From Massilia sp. YIM B02763 (GTDB lineage: Bacteria > Pseudomonadota > Gammaproteobacteria > Burkholderiales > Burkholderiaceae_D), in assembly GCF_030412015.1 (NCBI RefSeq), contig NZ_JASNRD010000001.1, forward strand, positions 186,001 to 250,000: a DNA stretch of 64,000 nucleotides. The letters are read 5' to 3'. Every line of letters starts with the position of its first letter. Position 1 is the first letter of the stretch. The position numbers and the translations under genes were made by a program. This document shows, in pieces, positions 39,524-48,584 of this stretch. The notes beneath the pieces are model-generated. The model searched no databases, was not told where the DNA came from, and saw nothing but the letters and a program-made list of their open reading frames with translations.

Positions 39524-39849
39524 CGCCCGTCCTCCTTCTTCGCGGCGCGCGCGGCCGTGATGCGCATCGCCTCGGCCAGCGGGATGCGGGCGATGCCCGC
39601 TTCGCGGTCGACCCAGGCATAGCCGCTCGTCAGGCGTTCCTTCTCGGCGAAATAGGCGGCGCGCTCGGGCACGGGCGCGGTCTGCAGGCGCGGGGCCGGC
39701 GCCGTGATCGCGTGCGGCGGCGTATTCGCGGCTGGGCCCGTCGCGCGCAGCAGCAGCCAGGCGCCCGCGACGGCGAAGGCGATCCCGCACAGGATCGCGC
39801 ATGCGCCCCAGCCGATCTTGCGCACGTCCAGCCGTGTCGATTCAGGCAT
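39520..39849 (-). CDS. Small membrane-anchored protein of the ACIII-caa3 operon
   Basis: 109 residues from ATG 39849. One membrane helix (GACAILCGIAFAVAGAWLLL, about residues 14-33), a proline-rich linker, and a periplasmic segment RLTSGYAWVDREAGIARIPL. The ending IPLAEAM resembles short proteins found next to SCO genes in alternative complex III clusters. It overlaps actF by 8 bp and the SCO gene by 4 bp, so it is an integral part of the operon. Role unknown; assembly is the natural guess. Confidence 0.72.
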   Translation of the reverse strand: MPESTRLDVRKIGWGACAILCGIAFAVAGAWLLLRATGPAANTPPHAITAPAPRLQTAPVPERAAYFAEKERLTSGYAWVDREAGIARIPLAEAMRITAARAAKKEDGR

Positions 39850-40876
39850 GGCTGCCCTCCTCGCGCGCAGCTCCCGGCCGGCGGACGGCCATGGCCAGCG
39901 CCGCCAGCACCAGGGCCGTCGCCGGCGCGAACCACAGCGCACGCAAGCGCAGGCCTTCGACCGAGGGCAGCACGAGCCACCAGCAATCGAGCAGGTGGGC
40001 GCCCAGCAGTCCCCCAGACAGCATGCCCATGATCCGCGGCGCCTTTTTCGCGCGGCGCGCCAGCAGCAAGGCCAGCGGCGCGACCAGGTGGACCGCCGCG
40101 AGCAGCCAGGCCACCGTCTGCCACAGTGCGCTGCTGCGGCGCAGGTACCAGGAAATCTCGTGCGGCAAGTCGGCCGCCCAGATGACGAGGAACTGCGAAT
40201 ACGACAGGTAGCCCCAGACCAGCACGTACATCAGCAGCAGGTTGCCCAGGTCCGGCAGGCGCGCGCGGATGGCCTCGCGGTCGGCCAGCAGGACGGCCAG
40301 CGCCATCCCCGCCAGCAACTGGCCCGCGCCTGCCAGCCAGCCGAAGACGCTGGAATACCAGTGCGGCTGCAGCGACATGATCCAGTCGACGGCCGCCAGG
40401 CCCACCGACACCCCGTACAACAGCAGGAATGCGGCGGCGCGGCCGGCGCTGCGCCGGGGTGCATGGGTCTCGACCCACGCCAGCGCGCTCCACAGCATCA
40501 GGTAGCCGATGCTGCGCGCCACGAAGAAGCCGGGGCTGAGCCACCAGTCGCGGAACGCCTCTTCCGGCTTGCCGGACGGCTGGTGGTCCACCCACGGATA
40601 CAGCGCATGCATCCCCAGCAGCACGGGCAGGAACAGCAGGCAGGCCAGCGGCAGCCAGCGCGCCGCGCGCAGCAGCGGCGCGCGGATGGCGTCGCCCCAT
40701 GCGCCGCCCGTCAGCTGGTGCAGCCACACGTTGGCCAGGCCGCCGAGCAGCGCGCCCGTCGCGAACCACCAGGCCGCCAGCCAGCCGGCCAGCAGGCCGC
40801 GCAGGTCGACTCGCCAGCCGGCCCAGGCCAGCGCGGCGGCGGCGATGGCGGCGATGATGACCACCGGCGCCCTCAT
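39842..40876 (-). CDS. actF: Alternative complex III subunit ActF
   Basis: 344 residues, about ten helices, ATG 40876 behind GGAGG. ActF is the smaller NrfD-like-related integral subunit of quinol:cytochrome c oxidoreductase. Visible family features: WLHQLTGGAWGDAIRAPLLRAARW, MLWSALAWVE, AAVDWIMSLQPHWYSSVFGW and VLVWGYLSYSQFLVIW. It overlaps actE by 4 bp. Confidence 0.88.
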   Translation of the reverse strand: MRAPVVIIAAIAAAALAWAGWRVDLRGLLAGWLAAWWFATGALLGGLANVWLHQLTGGAWGDAIRAPLLRAARWLPLACLLFLPVLLGMHALYPWVDHQPSGKPEEAFRDWWLSPGFFVARSIGYLMLWSALAWVETHAPRRSAGRAAAFLLLYGVSVGLAAVDWIMSLQPHWYSSVFGWLAGAGQLLAGMALAVLLADREAIRARLPDLGNLLLMYVLVWGYLSYSQFLVIWAADLPHEISWYLRRSSALWQTVAWLLAAVHLVAPLALLLARRAKKAPRIMGMLSGGLLGAHLLDCWWLVLPSVEGLRLRALWFAPATALVLAALAMAVRRPGAAREEGSHA

Positions 40877-41475
40877 GGCTGGCCTCCCGCCGGCAGCCGG
40901 GCACGCACCGCCTCCGGCAGCGCGGCGGCCGGCGCGTGCTGGCTCAGTTGCAGCGCGCGGATGAAGGCGACGATGGCCCAGCGCTCGTGCGGCTCGATCC
41001 GGTCGCCATACGGCACCATGACGCCATAGCCGTTCTTGATCACGTCGTAGAAATGGCGGTCGCCGGCCGCGCGCAGGCGGTCCTGATGGAACGTGGGCGG
41101 CGCCGGGAAGCCGCGCCGCACGACGAGGCCGTCGCCATCGCCGGCCGGGCTGTGGCAGGGCATGCAATAGATCGTGTAGCGTTCGCGCCCTTTTTCCAGC
41201 AGGCGCATGTCGACCGGATAGGGATTCGCCTGCGCCCGTTCCGCCGCGAGATCGTCCTCGACCTGGCCGGCGCCCTGGCGGCCGCTGGAACTGCCGGCGA
41301 AATCGCCGCGCGAGCGCGCCTGCACGCCGGCCGGCGGCATGCGCGCCGCGGCGCCATCGGCGAACAGCGGGCTGGCCGCGAAGGTGCCGTAGCGCGGCTG
41401 GTCGTACATGTCCTGCTTGGCGCGCTCGCAGCCGGCCACCATCAAGGCGCAGAGGATCAGCATCGTCCCCCTCAT
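40873..41475 (-). CDS. actE: Alternative complex III monohaem cytochrome c lipoprotein ActE
   Basis: 200 residues from ATG 41475, which overlaps the actD stop by 4 bp; ATG 41463 is the other option. Lipobox LMVAGC puts the lipid on Cys16. The MYDQPRYGTFAASPLFADG segment is typical of ActE, and one haem c site CMPCH (about residue 105) has a Met ligand candidate in GVMVPYGDRI. It likely hands electrons from the complex to the oxidase. Confidence 0.9.
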   Translation of the reverse strand: MRGTMLILCALMVAGCERAKQDMYDQPRYGTFAASPLFADGAAARMPPAGVQARSRGDFAGSSSGRQGAGQVEDDLAAERAQANPYPVDMRLLEKGRERYTIYCMPCHSPAGDGDGLVVRRGFPAPPTFHQDRLRAAGDRHFYDVIKNGYGVMVPYGDRIEPHERWAIVAFIRALQLSQHAPAAALPEAVRARLPAGGQP

Positions 41476-42017
41476 CCCGGCACCTCGCACACGAACAGGG
41501 GATCCAGCTCCTCCAGCAGGTCGCGCGCCGTCCCGGCCGCGAACACGGGGTCGCGCTCCGGCAGGAACAGGTAGAAGCGGTTGCGGCTGGCCAGCTCGAA
41601 TTCCTCGACCTCGAACAGCGGGTGGTACAGCCGCGGCAAGCCGTTCAGCCACAGCATCGCGATGGCCGCGCCGAACGCCGCGCCCAGGATCGCCACCTCG
41701 AAGGTCGCGGGAATGAAGGCGGGCCAGCTGTGCAGCGGCCGTCCCCCGATGTTCAGCGGGTAGTCGACCACCGCCGCATACCATTGCAGGAAGTAGATCG
41801 CGGCCCCGCCCAGCAGGCCGCCGGCCAGCGCCGCCGGCGCGATCCAGCGGCGCCGCATGCCGAGGATGTCCGGCAGGCCCTCCACGGGGAACGGCGCGTA
41901 GGCCTCGGCATGGGTATAGCCGTGCTCGCGCGCGGCCCGCGCGGCCGCGCACAGCGCCCCCTCGCCGCGGAACTCGGCCAGCATGCCGGCGCAGGGGCGC
42001 TCGCCGTTCCCGCTCAT
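41472..42017 (-). CDS. actD: Alternative complex III subunit ActD (DUF3341)
   Basis: 181 residues, ATG 42017 behind GGGGGAGG. Two membrane helices (WIAPAALAGGLLGGAAIYFL, FIPATFEVAILGAAFGAAIA) between cytoplasmic ends; motifs GYTHAEAYAPFPVEGL and YPLNIGGRPLHSWPAF are diagnostic of DUF3341. It is a structural subunit without cofactors. Overlaps actC and actE by 4 bp each. Confidence 0.9.
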   Translation of the reverse strand: MSGNGERPCAGMLAEFRGEGALCAAARAAREHGYTHAEAYAPFPVEGLPDILGMRRRWIAPAALAGGLLGGAAIYFLQWYAAVVDYPLNIGGRPLHSWPAFIPATFEVAILGAAFGAAIAMLWLNGLPRLYHPLFEVEEFELASRNRFYLFLPERDPVFAAGTARDLLEELDPLFVCEVPG

Positions 42018-43408
42018 GCCTCCCCCTTCGCGCTGTCGCGCACCAGCTCGCGCATCTCGGCGATCGAGATCAGGGGCAGGAAGCGCACGAACAGCAGGAA
42101 CAGCCAGACGAACAGCGCCACCGTGCCGAACAAGGTCAGCCAGTCCCAGAACGTCGGGTAGTACATGCCCCAGGACGACGGCAGGTAGTCGCGGTGCAGC
42201 GAGGACACGACGATCAGCACCCGCTCCATCCACATGCCGCAATTGACGACGAGGCTCAGCACGAACAGCGCCAGCACGTTGTGGCGCACGCGGCGCAGCC
42301 ACAGGAGCTGGGGCAGCACGATGTTACAGGCCAGCATGCTCCAGTAGATGGGCGCGTACGGACCCGTCCAGCGGTTGACCATCATGTACTGCTCGTAGCG
42401 GTCGGCGCTGTAGAAGGCGGTGAACGCCTCGGCCGCATAGCCGTAGCCCACCAGCCAGCTCGTGGCGATCAGCACCTTGGCCGCATTCGCCAGGTGGCGC
42501 CCCGTGATGAAATCCTGCAGGCCGAACGCGGCGCGCAGCGGGATGGCGATCGTCAGCACCATGGCGAAGCCGGAGAACAGCGCGCCGGCGACGAAGTACG
42601 GCGGGAAGATCGTCGAGTGGTAGCCCGGCGTGTTCCCCACCGCGAAGTCGAACGACACGATCGTGTGCACGGACACGACCAGCGGCGTGGCCAGGCCCGC
42701 CATCAGCAGGTAGGCCGATTCGTAGCGCTCCCAGTGGCGCGCCTCGCCGCGCCAGCCCAGGGCCAGCAGGCCATAGACGACCTGGCGCACCCGCTGCCCC
42801 GCCCGTCCCGCGCGGTCGCGCAGCGTCGCCAGGTCCGGGATCAGGCCCACGTACCAGAACAGCGCGGAGACGAGGATGTAGCTCGCGATGGCGAAGAAAT
42901 CCCACAGCAATGGGCTGCGCCACTGCGGCCACAAGTCCATCTTGTTCGGATAGGGCACCAGCCAGTAGAAGAACCAGGGGCGGCCCAGGTGGATGATCGG
43001 ATAGATGCCGGCCATGCTGGCCGCGAACAGCGTCATCGCCTCGGCGAAACGGTTGATCGACGTGCGCCAGCGCTGGCGCAGCAACAGCAGCACGGCCGAG
43101 ATGAAGGTGCCCGCGTGGCCGATGCCGACCCACCAGACGAAGTTGGCAATGGCGAAGCCCCAGGCGACAGGCATGTCGATGCCCCAGATACCCACGCCCT
43201 TCACGAGCAGCCAGACCAGCGCCACCAGCAGGCCGAACACGCCCGCGCTGGCGCCCAGGAAGGCGGTCCACCACTTCCAGCCGAAGCGGTGCGCCAGCAC
43301 GATGTCCGCGATCCCGTCGCTGACGCCCGCGTAGCTCCAGCCGGCGCCGAGGATCTCGCTGCCCTGCGAGCGGGGCGGCTCGCGCCCGGTCGTCGTTGGC
43401 CCGCTCAT
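42014..43408 (-). CDS. actC: Alternative complex III quinol-binding subunit ActC (NrfD-like)
   Basis: 464 residues, ATG 43408 behind GGAGG. An NrfD/PsrC-type integral membrane protein with about ten helices. Motifs: NFVWWVGIGHAGTFISAVLLL, FYWLVPYP, VSVHTIVSFDFAVGNTPGYH, and the C-terminal half with SSLHRDYLPSSWGMYYPT. It holds the quinol site and probably takes part in proton transfer. Overlaps actB and actD by 4 bp each. Confidence 0.93.
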   Translation of the reverse strand: MSGPTTTGREPPRSQGSEILGAGWSYAGVSDGIADIVLAHRFGWKWWTAFLGASAGVFGLLVALVWLLVKGVGIWGIDMPVAWGFAIANFVWWVGIGHAGTFISAVLLLLRQRWRTSINRFAEAMTLFAASMAGIYPIIHLGRPWFFYWLVPYPNKMDLWPQWRSPLLWDFFAIASYILVSALFWYVGLIPDLATLRDRAGRAGQRVRQVVYGLLALGWRGEARHWERYESAYLLMAGLATPLVVSVHTIVSFDFAVGNTPGYHSTIFPPYFVAGALFSGFAMVLTIAIPLRAAFGLQDFITGRHLANAAKVLIATSWLVGYGYAAEAFTAFYSADRYEQYMMVNRWTGPYAPIYWSMLACNIVLPQLLWLRRVRHNVLALFVLSLVVNCGMWMERVLIVVSSLHRDYLPSSWGMYYPTFWDWLTLFGTVALFVWLFLLFVRFLPLISIAEMRELVRDSAKGEA

Positions 43409-46212
43409 CCCGCCTCCGGATCGGGATTCACCACCCGCGCTATATAACTCGTGCGCGGACGGGTGTTCAATTCTTCCAGCAGCACGTAGTCGTGGGCGGA
43501 CGCCTTGGCCGCGACCACGTCGCTCTTCGGATCGTTCAGGTCGCCGAACCGGATCGCCCGCGTGGGACAGGCGGCCTGGCAGGCGGTGACGACCTCGCCG
43601 TCCCGCACGCGCCTTCCGGCCCGCTCCGCGTCGATGCGGGCGCGCGTGATGCGTTGCAGGCAGTAGGTGCACTTCTCCATCACGCCGCGCCGGCGCACCG
43701 TGACCTCGGGATTCTGCAAGGCCTTCAGGCTCTCGAACTGCTCGTTCGAATACTGCAGGAAGTTGAAACGGCGAACCTTGTACGGGCAGTTGTTCGAGCA
43801 GAAGCGCGTGCCCACGCAGCGGTTGTAGACCTGGACGTTCAGGCCGTCGCCATCGTGCACGGTGGCGCCGACCGGACAGACTTCCTCGCAGGGCGCATGC
43901 TCGCAATGCATGCAGGGCACGGGCTGGAACAGCGTGCGGCGTCTCTCCACATAGCGGTCGACGCGGATCCAGTGCATGGCCCGGCCCCGCATCACCTCCT
44001 CCTTGCCCACGATGGGGATATTGTTCTCGGCCTGGCAGGCGATGGTGCAGACGCCGCAGCCGATGCAGGCGTTCAGGTCGATCGCCATGCCCCATTTGTA
44101 GCCGTCGTAGCTGCGCTCAGGGTACATCGACACCTTCGGCACCGGTTCTTCCGGCGCTTCCGTCGGCACGGCCCTCCCGCGGCGCAGCTCCGCCACGCGC
44201 ACCGGGGCGCGGCCGTGCATGTCGAATTCGCGCTGGCGCATGGCGAAGTCGTGCTTTTCTGCCAGCCGCTCCACGGCCAGCGCGGGCGCCGCCGCGAAGG
44301 TGTCGACAGTACGCAGGCGGTAGGCATCGAAGCCGACGCCGTTGCCGATGCTACCGGCGGCGCGCCGACCATAGCCCAGCGGCAGCGTGACGACGCCCTC
44401 GGCCTGGTCCGCGAGCACCAGCACGGGCGCGTCCACCGTGCGGCCGCCCACGCGCAGCCGCACCCGGTCGCCGCTGGCGATACCCGCACGGGCGGCGCTG
44501 GCGGGACCGATGAACGCGGCGTTGTCCCAGCTGATCGACGTCAGGGGCCGCGGCAATTCCTGCAGCCAGCCGTTGTTGGCGAACGCGCCGTCGTCGACCG
44601 ATGGATCGGCGGCGAAGACGGCCACCAGGGCCGCTGCCTTCGCCGGCGCCGGAGGCCGCGGCAGCGGCACCGTGGGCACCGCCACGGGCTCGGCCGCGCT
44701 GCCGGCGACGAAGCCGATGCGCAGCGCCTCGCGCCAGGCATCGTCGCTCGCGAGGCCCCGTTCGCGCCAGGTCGCGCGCACCAGGGCCAGGCCGTCGCGC
44801 GAACCCTCGCCATCCAGCAGCGCCAGCACCTCGTGCGCCGAGCGTCCCGCGTACAGCGGCGCGATCATCGGCTGCACGATACTGGCCGTGCCGTCGGCCG
44901 CACGCGCATCGCTCCACGTCTCGTAGCCGTGCGCCAGCGGCAGGTGCCAGCGCGCCGCATGGCCCGTCTCGTCGCGGTACAACCCCAGGTGGGCGCTCAG
45001 GGGCACGCGCGCGAGCGCCCTGGCGAAGTCGAGGTCGGCCGGCGCCGTGTAGACGGGATTCGCGTCCAGCATCAGCAGCGTGTCGACGCGCCCGGCATGC
45101 ATGTCCGCGGCCAGCGCGGCGATCGAGGCCGCGTGCGCCGCGTCGCCCAGCGTCGTCGGCGCGATATGGTCGACCGGTGCGCCCAGGCGCTGGTTCAGCA
45201 GGTGGACCAGCGCGCGGCTGGCCGGATCGAGCGTCGGCCCGGCCACGACGAGGGCCCGGCCGCGCGCGCCGTCCAGCGCCTTGGCGACGGCAGCTTCCCA
45301 GCGCGCTGTCCGCGCATCGGGCGCTTGTCCGGCGTCGGCGCCCGTCCGCAGCAGCGCCGCGATGCGCCACACGCTCGCCGCGATCTCGCGGGGGCTGCGC
45401 GCCAGGCGCTCGTCGGCATGCGCCCCCGTCAGCGTCGGCGTCGATTCCAGCGCATACAGGCGACGCTCGCCCGCATGCTCGCCCAGGCGCCGGCCGTCGG
45501 CCCAGCTGCGCGCATGCAGCAGGCCGGCCGGGCCGCTGCCCAGCAGGTCCGCGTCCAGCGCCAGCAGCACGGACACCCGGTCCAGGCGATACTGCGGTTC
45601 CAGCACCCTGCCGAACGCCAGCCGCGACGCCTGCGCCGCGCCGTCGTCCTGCAGCGGATCCCAGAAGTGGACGCGCGCTTCCGGCCAGCGCGCGCGCACG
45701 GCGTCCAGCTGCCGCGCCAGCGTCGGCGAACTGGAGGGGCCGGAAAGGATGCGCAGGCCGGCGCCGCCGTCGCGCGTCCAGGCCGGGCGGCGCGCGGCCA
45801 GGGCGGCCTCGAAGGCGGGCCAGGTCGAGAGTTCCGTCCCCTGCTGCACGGTCTGCGAGCGGTCCGGGTCCCACAGCTGCAGGATCGACGCCTGCGTGAA
45901 GACGTCGGTGGCGCCGCCGGCGATCGGGTGGTCGGGGTTGCCCTCGACCTTGGTCGGCCGTCCCGTATTCGTCTCCACCAGCACCCCGTGGGCATGGCCG
46001 CGCCGCACGAAGGCGCTGGCGTAGAACAGCGGCCGGCCCGGCACGGCGCTCTCCGGCATGCGCACCCAGGGCACGATGGTTTCGCCGGGCGGTCCCTTGC
46101 AGCCGGCGCCGGCCAGCGCCGTCGACGCCGCCATCAGTTTCAGGAAGCGGCGCCGCGCGGCGGCGTCGGCGCGCGTGATGGGGAACACGGGACGGTGGCC
46201 GGGCGCGCTCAT
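43405..46212 (-). CDS. actB: Alternative complex III iron-sulfur subunit ActB (molybdopterin-like plus ferredoxin domains)
   Basis: 935 residues from ATG 46212. A Tat-type lipoprotein signal: ARRRFLKLMAAS with a twin-arginine start and lipobox Cys38 (LAGAGC). Residues about 60-650 follow the molybdopterin-oxidoreductase fold (ETNTGRPTKVEGNPDHPI) but cofactor-binding residues are generally lost in ActB. The C-terminal third has four Fe-S motifs: CIGCGVCTIACQ, CMHCEHAPCEEVCP, CVGTRFCSNNCP and CTYCLQRI with CQAACP. Peripheral subunit relaying electrons from quinol. Overlaps actA and actC by 4 bp. Confidence 0.94.
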   Translation of the reverse strand: MSAPGHRPVFPITRADAAARRRFLKLMAASTALAGAGCKGPPGETIVPWVRMPESAVPGRPLFYASAFVRRGHAHGVLVETNTGRPTKVEGNPDHPIAGGATDVFTQASILQLWDPDRSQTVQQGTELSTWPAFEAALAARRPAWTRDGGAGLRILSGPSSSPTLARQLDAVRARWPEARVHFWDPLQDDGAAQASRLAFGRVLEPQYRLDRVSVLLALDADLLGSGPAGLLHARSWADGRRLGEHAGERRLYALESTPTLTGAHADERLARSPREIAASVWRIAALLRTGADAGQAPDARTARWEAAVAKALDGARGRALVVAGPTLDPASRALVHLLNQRLGAPVDHIAPTTLGDAAHAASIAALAADMHAGRVDTLLMLDANPVYTAPADLDFARALARVPLSAHLGLYRDETGHAARWHLPLAHGYETWSDARAADGTASIVQPMIAPLYAGRSAHEVLALLDGEGSRDGLALVRATWRERGLASDDAWREALRIGFVAGSAAEPVAVPTVPLPRPPAPAKAAALVAVFAADPSVDDGAFANNGWLQELPRPLTSISWDNAAFIGPASAARAGIASGDRVRLRVGGRTVDAPVLVLADQAEGVVTLPLGYGRRAAGSIGNGVGFDAYRLRTVDTFAAAPALAVERLAEKHDFAMRQREFDMHGRAPVRVAELRRGRAVPTEAPEEPVPKVSMYPERSYDGYKWGMAIDLNACIGCGVCTIACQAENNIPIVGKEEVMRGRAMHWIRVDRYVERRRTLFQPVPCMHCEHAPCEEVCPVGATVHDGDGLNVQVYNRCVGTRFCSNNCPYKVRRFNFLQYSNEQFESLKALQNPEVTVRRRGVMEKCTYCLQRITRARIDAERAGRRVRDGEVVTACQAACPTRAIRFGDLNDPKSDVVAAKASAHDYVLLEELNTRPRTSYIARVVNPDPEAG

Positions 46213-46859
46213 CGGTGGCAGGTGGAACAGTTGGTGAGCGTCTGCGCGTCGCGCAACCGGTAGATGCGCGTCAGCTGGCGCACTTCCTCCGGGCTCAATT
46301 GCTTGGCCGGCTCCATCGACAGCACCTTGTCCAGCGGCCGCACGTGCCTGGGCGCCTCGCGGTGGCAGTTCAGGCACCATTGCATCTCGAGCGAGGCGGT
46401 GCGCCAGGTCAGCGGCATCTGGTCCACGCGGCCATGGCACTCGACGCAGGCGACACCCTTGTTCACGTGGATGTCGTGCTCGAAGTAGACGAAGTCCGGC
46501 AAGTCGTGCACGCGCACCCAGCGGATCGGCCGGCCCGTGCGCTCGCTCTCGTGCAGGGCCTGGAGCAGCGGCGAATCGACGAACAGCTGCGAATGGCAGC
46601 TCAGGCAGATGGACGTGGACGGCATGCCCGCGAAGCGCGACTTCTCGACCGAGGTATGGCAGTAGCGGCAATCGATGCCGTCGTCGCCCACATGGTGCTT
46701 GTGGCTGAACGGGATCGGCTGCTCCACCGGTTCCATGGTGCCGTAGGCCGGCGTCATGACCCACCACGCCAGGGCGATGCCGCTCGCGCACAGTCCGAGC
46801 ACGGCGAGCAGGGCCAGCTTGACGTACAGGACGGCCGATCGGGAAAACGGTGCTGCCAT
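46209..46859 (-). CDS. actA: Alternative complex III pentahaem cytochrome c ActA
   Basis: 216 residues from ATG 46859 (weak ribosome site). One membrane anchor (AVLYVKLALLAVLGLCASGI) and five CxxCH haem sites: CRYCH, CLSCH, CVECH, CLNCH and CSTCH. IPFSHKHHVGDDGIDCRYCH is the usual ActA start of the haem domain. It is the periplasmic electron relay of alternative complex III and the first gene of the 12-gene operon; a 223-bp gap separates it from the divergent GMC oxidoreductase, and the operon promoter must lie there. Confidence 0.93.
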   Translation of the reverse strand: MAAPFSRSAVLYVKLALLAVLGLCASGIALAWWVMTPAYGTMEPVEQPIPFSHKHHVGDDGIDCRYCHTSVEKSRFAGMPSTSICLSCHSQLFVDSPLLQALHESERTGRPIRWVRVHDLPDFVYFEHDIHVNKGVACVECHGRVDQMPLTWRTASLEMQWCLNCHREAPRHVRPLDKVLSMEPAKQLSPEEVRQLTRIYRLRDAQTLTNCSTCHR

Positions 46860-47082
46860 CGATATGGAATGCTTGGGTTCGACACGTTGGTCTTTATTGT
46901 CAATACGGCGCTCTACGCGGCGCCATTCTTGCTGCGATCCAGTATAGCCCGGCACCGGAATTGGCCCTGCACGATATGGCCGGGCTGGCCGAGCCTGCCG
47001 CATGCGATCGACTTGCCCAGGAAATGGCGCGCGCCGGGCGTGCCGTGGTAGCATCGCAGACCCGCTTCCACTCCTTCTTCCC

Positions 47083-48405
47083 ATGCCAGCCCAACCATCC
47101 CGTCATTTCGATGCCATCGTCGTGGGCAGCGGCCCCGCCGGCGCCGCGACGGCGCGCGAACTGGCGCGGCGCGGCGGCCGGGTGCTGCTGCTCGAACGGG
47201 GCGGCGATGCGCCGCTGGCCGGCACGCTGGGCCAGATGGCCGGCATGGCGGCGGTGCCAGGCAAGGGCGCGTTCCTGCACCGCGACGCCTCGCTGCTGGT
47301 GCGCGCGCTGACGCTGGGCGGCACCTCGACCGTCAATTTCGCCACCGCGGCCCCGCCGCCGGCCGCCATGTTCGCCGCGCACGGCATCGACCTCGCCCCG
47401 GCGCTGGAGGAACTGCGGGCGGAGCTGCCGATGGCCCCGCTGCCGGATGGCCTCGTCGGGCCGATGGCGCGGCGCATCATGGGCGCGGCGCGCACGCTGG
47501 GCCTGCCCTGGCGCAAGCTGGACAAGATGATCCGTCCGCAATCCTGCCAGGCCGGCTGCTGGCGCTGCGTGTACGGCTGCCCGACCGGCGCCAAGTGGAC
47601 GGCGCGCGACTTCGTCGACGAGGCGCGCCGCGCCGGCCTCGCGGTCAGGAGCGGCGTCCTGGTCGAGCGCGTGCTGCTGGAGGACGGCCGCACCGCCGGC
47701 GTGGAAGCGACCGTCGACGGCGCGCCGGAGCGTTTCCTGGCGCCCCTCGTCGTGCTGGCGGCGGGCGGCATCGGCAGTCCGCGCCTGCTGCGGGCCTCCG
47801 GACTGATACGGGGACCCGTCCCCTTCTTCAGCGACCCGGTCATCGCCGTGATGGGCAGCGTCGACGACCTGGACGGGGCCGGGGGACCCGGCGGCGCCGA
47901 GGTGCCGATGGCGGCCGGCGCCACCTGGCACGGGGACGGCATCGCGCTGGCCGACCTGACGCTGCCGCGCCCGATGTACCAGGCCTTCGCCGCCCAGGCC
48001 GGCCGCGTCGACCGCCTGTTCGCGCACGGCCGCACGCTGTCCGTGATGGTCAAGATCCGCGACGCGATCGGCGGCGCCATCGGCCCACGCTGGGTCGACA
48101 AGAAGCTGACGGAGGGCGACCGCGCGCGCTTCTGCCACGGCACCGAGATCGCCCGCGCCATCCTCAAGGAAGCAGGCGCCCGCCACCTGTTCTCCAGCCA
48201 CCACTTCGCCGCCCACCCGGGCGGCGGCGCGCGCATCGGCGACGTCGTCGACGCCGACCTGCGCACCGCCGCGCCGGGCCTGTACGTGTGCGATGCGTCC
48301 GTGATTCCCGCGCCATGGGGCTTGCCGCCGACCTTGACCCTGCTGTGCCTGGGCAAGCGGCTCGGCATGCACCTGGCCCGCGCCGGCACCGGCCAGGCGG
48401 CATGA
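47083..48405 (+). CDS. GMC-type FAD oxidoreductase with a cysteine cluster
   Basis: 440 residues from ATG 47083. The N-terminal FAD fold is VVGSGPAGAATARELARRGG, followed by LTLGGTSTVNFATA. A cluster CQAGCWRCVYGCPTGAK (near residue 150-166) holds four Cys as in the long-chain alcohol oxidase-like branch of the GMC family. The C-terminus GLYVCDASVIPAPWGLPPTL carries the usual GMC end signature. Probably oxidises an alcohol; substrate and acceptor unknown. Divergent from the respiratory operon. Confidence 0.85.
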   Translation: MPAQPSRHFDAIVVGSGPAGAATARELARRGGRVLLLERGGDAPLAGTLGQMAGMAAVPGKGAFLHRDASLLVRALTLGGTSTVNFATAAPPPAAMFAAHGIDLAPALEELRAELPMAPLPDGLVGPMARRIMGAARTLGLPWRKLDKMIRPQSCQAGCWRCVYGCPTGAKWTARDFVDEARRAGLAVRSGVLVERVLLEDGRTAGVEATVDGAPERFLAPLVVLAAGGIGSPRLLRASGLIRGPVPFFSDPVIAVMGSVDDLDGAGGPGGAEVPMAAGATWHGDGIALADLTLPRPMYQAFAAQAGRVDRLFAHGRTLSVMVKIRDAIGGAIGPRWVDKKLTEGDRARFCHGTEIARAILKEAGARHLFSSHHFAAHPGGGARIGDVVDADLRTAAPGLYVCDASVIPAPWGLPPTLTLLCLGKRLGMHLARAGTGQAA

Positions 48406-48584
48406 CGGCCCGCCTGATCGGTATCTGGGTCAGCATTACTACTCGTCGGGCTAGCGCTGCGCGCGCCTGCGTGCTACGCTGATGTATTGCCGGCCAGAAA
48501 CTACCCGGATCGCATGAGGGCACCAACAGGCCTCCTCCGGCGCTCCACGCAGCCGGCCTGAGCGGGATTTCGAGGCGACACAAG

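Noticed and set aside
43396..46263. Long plus-strand frame across actB
   Set aside because: Antisense shadow; actB has full domain structure on the minus strand.
46898..46903. TTGACA upstream of actA as a sigma-70 promoter
   Set aside because: The -35 match is perfect on the minus strand but the expected -10 position reads GAACCC; a TATACT at 46941-46946 has no matching -35.
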